From NCBI GenBank assembly GCA_031254095.1, contig JAIRVC010000337.1:1-7773 (forward strand): DNA of 7,773 bases, read 5' to 3'. This stretch comes from Acidobacteriota bacterium (GTDB lineage: Bacteria; Acidobacteriota; UBA6911). Under the pieces are notes generated by a model that saw nothing but the letters and a program-made list of their open reading frames with translations, did no database searches and was not told where the DNA came from. The position numbers were made by a program, and so were the translations under genes. Positions 5,617-7,773 of the stretch are shown piece by piece (position 1 is the first letter of the stretch; each line of letters begins with the position of its first letter).

Positions 5617-6291
5617 ATGAAAGTGATCCTGCCAGTTTTTCTGGCGCTCTGTTTGGGCGTTGTACCTGTATTTTGTCAGGATGCTCTAATACCCGACGCT
5701 GAAACCATATCCGCGGAGTCCGCGCAATCCGGCATTGAAGCCGCCGACGCTTCAGCGCCGCCGGTAATGCCGGAAGTGAACGCCGCGGCGACGGTTGCGG
5801 ACGGGGAAACGCCGTTGTTTGGCGCCGATGTTCCGCAGTTTTCGATGCTGCGCGCGTTTAGCGGCCTGGGGCTGGTGCTCTGCCTGCTTATCGGCGCGTA
5901 TTTCGGCGTCAGGAAACTCGCTCCGGGGTATTTTCCCTTTCCCAGAGTGTCGCCTGCCGGAAAAAATCTCAAAATCGTTGAGTCTCTAAGTATGGGCGAC
6001 CGGCGTTCCATTTCCCTTGTTGAAGTGGGCGGGAGGCGCTTCCTTGTTGGAAGCACGCCGCAGCAGATTAATTTGCTGACGGCTTTGTCTGAACATTTCT
6101 CGCTGGTTGCCGAAGACAGCGAAGCCGGCGTTACGGCGGAATCGCCCGTAAAAGAAGAAGGCGAAAAACATGTTTTCCGGAACATTTTTAATAGGATGGG
6201 GGAAAAACCCGCCACCAGGCGCGGTGATGTGCTTCCCGACGAAATCCGCCAAAAGATGCGCCGCCTGCGCGAGGCGTTGGAAAATAGATGA
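5617..6291 (+). CDS. fliO: Flagellar biosynthetic protein FliO
   Basis: FliO (224 residues) is a poorly conserved membrane protein that helps assemble the FliP ring of the export gate. A hydrophobic N-terminus (about 1-20) looks like a signal peptide. A low-complexity Ala/Glu/Pro periplasmic segment (25-70), a membrane span (about 77-97) and the cytoplasmic FliO domain follow (KNLKIVESLSMGDRRSISLV at 117-136, then VGGRRFLVGSTPQQINLL). The charged C-terminus ends RQKMRRLREALENR. It is somewhat longer than many FliO proteins because of the linkers. The fliN stop codon overlaps its AGGAGG (5607-5612), and its own stop overlaps the fliP start (ATGA), implying translational coupling. Confidence 0.9.
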   Translation: MKVILPVFLALCLGVVPVFCQDALIPDAETISAESAQSGIEAADASAPPVMPEVNAAATVADGETPLFGADVPQFSMLRAFSGLGLVLCLLIGAYFGVRKLAPGYFPFPRVSPAGKNLKIVESLSMGDRRSISLVEVGGRRFLVGSTPQQINLLTALSEHFSLVAEDSEAGVTAESPVKEEGEKHVFRNIFNRMGEKPATRRGDVLPDEIRQKMRRLREALENR

Positions 6292-7070
6292 ACGCACGTC
6301 GTGCCGCGCCAGCGTCAGCCGGAAGAATGGTTTGTGTATTTTTGCCGATTCTTCTGGCCGTACTGGTTGTGATTGCGCTTACGTCCGCGCCCGCCGTCGC
6401 CCAGACCGAGTCTCTGGAAATCCGTCTGAATTCCGGCGACGGAAAGCTGACTACGCCTATCCGGATCGTTATCCTGATGACGGTGCTTACCGTCATTCCG
6501 GCGATCCTTGTTTCAGTCACTTCTTTTACGCGCCTGATAATAGTTATGCACTTTATCCGGCAGGCGCTCGGCACGCAGACTATGCCGCCGAACCAGGTGC
6601 TTATAGGACTTTCGCTGTTCCTGACGTTTTTCATCATGCAGCCGGTTTTTGCAAGGGTGAATCAGCAGGCGCTCGAACCGCTGTTGAGCGGCGACATTAC
6701 CGAAATGCAGGCGCTTGACAACGCCAGCGGGCCGATGCGCCAGTTTATGCTGCGTTACACGCGGGAAAAGGATCTCGCGCTTTTCACAAGAATCGCCGGA
6801 TTGCCGAGACCGAGCACTCCGGAAGAAGTTTCAATGCGGGTGCTGATTCCCAGTTTCATGATCTCAGAAATGAAAACGGCCTTTCAGATAGGATTTGTGA
6901 TTTACATTCCGTTTCTGGTGATCGACATGGTTGTGGCTTCAATCCTGCTTTCAATGGGGATGATACAGCTGCCTCCGATAATGATTTCCGTGCCATTCAA
7001 ACTTCTGCTTTTTGTAATGGTGGACGGCTGGAATCTTATTGTGGGATCTCTTGTTAAGAGTTTTTATTGA
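6288..7070 (+). CDS. fliP: Flagellar export gate protein FliP
   Basis: FliP (260 residues) is the main ring subunit of the type III export gate, in a complex with FliQ and FliR. An N-terminal signal peptide ends near AVA-Q (38/39), as in classical FliP. The first family signature, with VTSFTRLIIVMHFIRQALG, is at 77-95, followed by PPNQVLIGLSLFLTFF (100-115). The second, FMISEMKTAFQIGFVIYIPF, is at 190-209. The end LPPIMISVPFKLLLF followed by VDGWNLIVGSLVKSF is highly characteristic. Four membrane segments are expected. The start overlaps the fliO stop; fliQ follows nine bases downstream. Confidence 0.97.
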   Translation: MNARRAAPASAGRMVCVFLPILLAVLVVIALTSAPAVAQTESLEIRLNSGDGKLTTPIRIVILMTVLTVIPAILVSVTSFTRLIIVMHFIRQALGTQTMPPNQVLIGLSLFLTFFIMQPVFARVNQQALEPLLSGDITEMQALDNASGPMRQFMLRYTREKDLALFTRIAGLPRPSTPEEVSMRVLIPSFMISEMKTAFQIGFVIYIPFLVIDMVVASILLSMGMIQLPPIMISVPFKLLLFVMVDGWNLIVGSLVKSFY

Positions 7071-7079
7071 GGTTGGATT

Positions 7080-7349
7080 ATGGAACAGGCAATGGTGATC
7101 AAACTGGCCAAGGACGCTTTGCAGGTGACGCTGATGGTTGCCGGGCCGATGCTGGTCGCGTCGCTGATCATCGGTATTACTATAAGCATTCTGCAGGTGG
7201 TAACGTCGATCCAGGATATGACGCTGACCTTTATTCCAAAGATTATAACGGTCTTCGTTGTTTTTCTTTTCGCGTTTCCGTGGATCATGCACATTATGAT
7301 CTCTTACGCTGCCAGGCTGTTCGGCAATCTTGAAACCTTTGCGCGCTGA
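7080..7349 (+). CDS. fliQ: Flagellar export gate protein FliQ
   Basis: FliQ (89 residues, the usual length) contributes four helical hairpins to the FliP5-FliQ4-FliR1 export gate. Two membrane segments (about 17-38 and 52-74) flank the conserved ISILQVVTSIQDMTLTFIPK (35-54), the FliQ signature. GAGG (7069-7072), overlapping the fliP stop, lies seven bases before the ATG. The frame closes with a normal TGA. The space after it is filled by a dispersed repeat. Confidence 0.96.
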   Translation: MEQAMVIKLAKDALQVTLMVAGPMLVASLIIGITISILQVVTSIQDMTLTFIPKIITVFVVFLFAFPWIMHIMISYAARLFGNLETFAR

Positions 7350-7352
7350 TTC

Positions 7353-7412
7353 GTTGACCGCTGATCACTGACAACGGCGGGCGACCGGGTGCGGCCGCCC
7401 CTGCTGACCACT
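7353..7412 (-). repeat. Dispersed GC-rich repeat, copy B, between fliQ and fliR
   Basis: The core 7377-7405 is the inverted counterpart of 2358-2386 (26 of 29 matching, perfect over 15 bases). The adjacent block 7356-7372 is the reverse complement of the GTCAGTTATCAGTGGTC-type block in copy A (15 of 17). The element begins four bases after the fliQ stop and ends a few bases before the fliR start, so almost all of this 67-base gap is repeat. Confidence 0.75.
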
Positions 7413-7416
7413 AAAA

Positions 7417-7773
7417 ATGGAGATACAATTTCCGATTGCCGAAGTCACGCGCTTCGTCATTGTATTGACGCGGTTAAGCGGAATTATGTTATGCGCTCCG
7501 TTTTTCACCGGCGGCTACATGCCGCTTCAGGTTCGTGTCGTCTTCACGTTATTTGCCACGCTGGCGCTGACGCAGTCGCTTCCTCTCGGCAGCATCCCTT
7601 CGGAAATCGGCCTTGGTTCTATTGCCGTCGTTTTACTGCTTGAGATTCTCTTCGGCGTTGTGATCGGATTTGCGGCGCTCTGTGTTTTCGCGGGCCTGCA
7701 GTTGGGCGGTCAGATCATTGCGTTTAACATCGGCTTTGCAATGATCAACCTTATTGATCCGCAGACGCAGGTT
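7417..7773 (+). CDS. fliR: Flagellar export gate protein FliR, partial at the right edge
   Basis: FliR caps the FliP-FliQ-FliR export gate and contacts FlhB. The first 119 residues are present and the frame is open to the window end; a full FliR is about 255-265 residues. The N-terminus begins MEIQFPIAEVTRFVIVLTRL. It continues with the family-typical APFFTGGYMPLQVRV (28-42), the segment LLEILFGVVIGFAAL (73-87), and QLGGQIIAFNIGFAMINLID (95-114) before PQTQV. At least three membrane segments are visible. The ATG at 7417 gives a canonical N-terminus, but no Shine-Dalgarno sequence precedes it; the upstream bases belong to repeat copy B. Another plus-strand frame (7389-7643) over the same DNA is a shadow. 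Confidence 0.93.
   Translation, partial: MEIQFPIAEVTRFVIVLTRLSGIMLCAPFFTGGYMPLQVRVVFTLFATLALTQSLPLGSIPSEIGLGSIAVVLLLEILFGVVIGFAALCVFAGLQLGGQIIAFNIGFAMINLIDPQTQV

Noticed and set aside
5617..5680. FliO as a lipoprotein because of a Cys at residue 20
   Set aside because: The preceding residues (PVF) do not fit a lipobox; Phe sits at the position that needs Gly, Ala or Ser.
5676..6215. 179-codon minus-strand open frame opposite fliO
   Set aside because: It is Ser/Pro-rich and low-complexity, opposite a recognisable FliO in a continuous operon; an antisense shadow.
7389..7643. 84-codon plus-strand frame over the start of fliR
   Set aside because: The other frame encodes FliR with family motifs to the window end; this one has none and starts inside the repeat.

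Overview
The window comes from a motile, flagellated bacterium, most probably Gram-negative. It holds the first part of a flagellar export-gate operon (fliL-fliN-fliO-fliP-fliQ-fliR) behind a near-consensus sigma-54 promoter. Base composition is close to even, and the intergenic DNA carries short palindromic dispersed repeats. I cannot fix the phylum from the sequence. The mix of sigma-54 flagellar control, an SSS-family symporter and intergenic repeats would suit a planctomycete-like, Lentisphaerota-like or deltaproteobacterial lineage, but that is only a guess.

Layout. Positions 1-291 hold no gene I can identify. Two minus-strand genes follow: an AAA ATPase with a C-terminal DUF4143 domain (292-1443) and a multi-zinc-ribbon protein (1519-2223). 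The ATPase has its own clear sigma-70-type promoter, overlapped by a 9-bp inverted repeat that looks like an operator. Positions 2224-2618 are repeat-rich. They contain a GC-rich repeat whose core returns in inverted orientation between fliQ and fliR, then a 147-bp MITE-like palindrome with 20-bp perfect terminal inverted repeats.

A plus-strand transport unit comes next: a sodium:solute symporter (2619-4109) and two single-span mini-proteins of 35 and 33 residues (4127-4234 and 4329-4430). A strong intrinsic terminator lies at 4563-4608. The mini-proteins have good ribosome-binding sites and look like small accessory subunits of the symporter.

The flagellar operon starts from the sigma-54 promoter at 4719-4735. 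FliL sits at the motor-stator interface, FliN is in the switch/C-ring, and FliO assists assembly of the FliP-FliQ-FliR export gate. fliM, which usually lies between fliL and fliN, is absent here. fliO and fliP overlap by an ATGA. fliR runs off the right edge, and a dispersed repeat ending a few bases before its start codon fills the fliQ-fliR gap and leaves no visible Shine-Dalgarno sequence.

I see no CRISPR array, tRNA, rRNA or complete transposase gene. The best candidates for something little described are the symporter with its two mini-membrane proteins, and the two repeat families, one of which supplies part of a protein-coding sequence.
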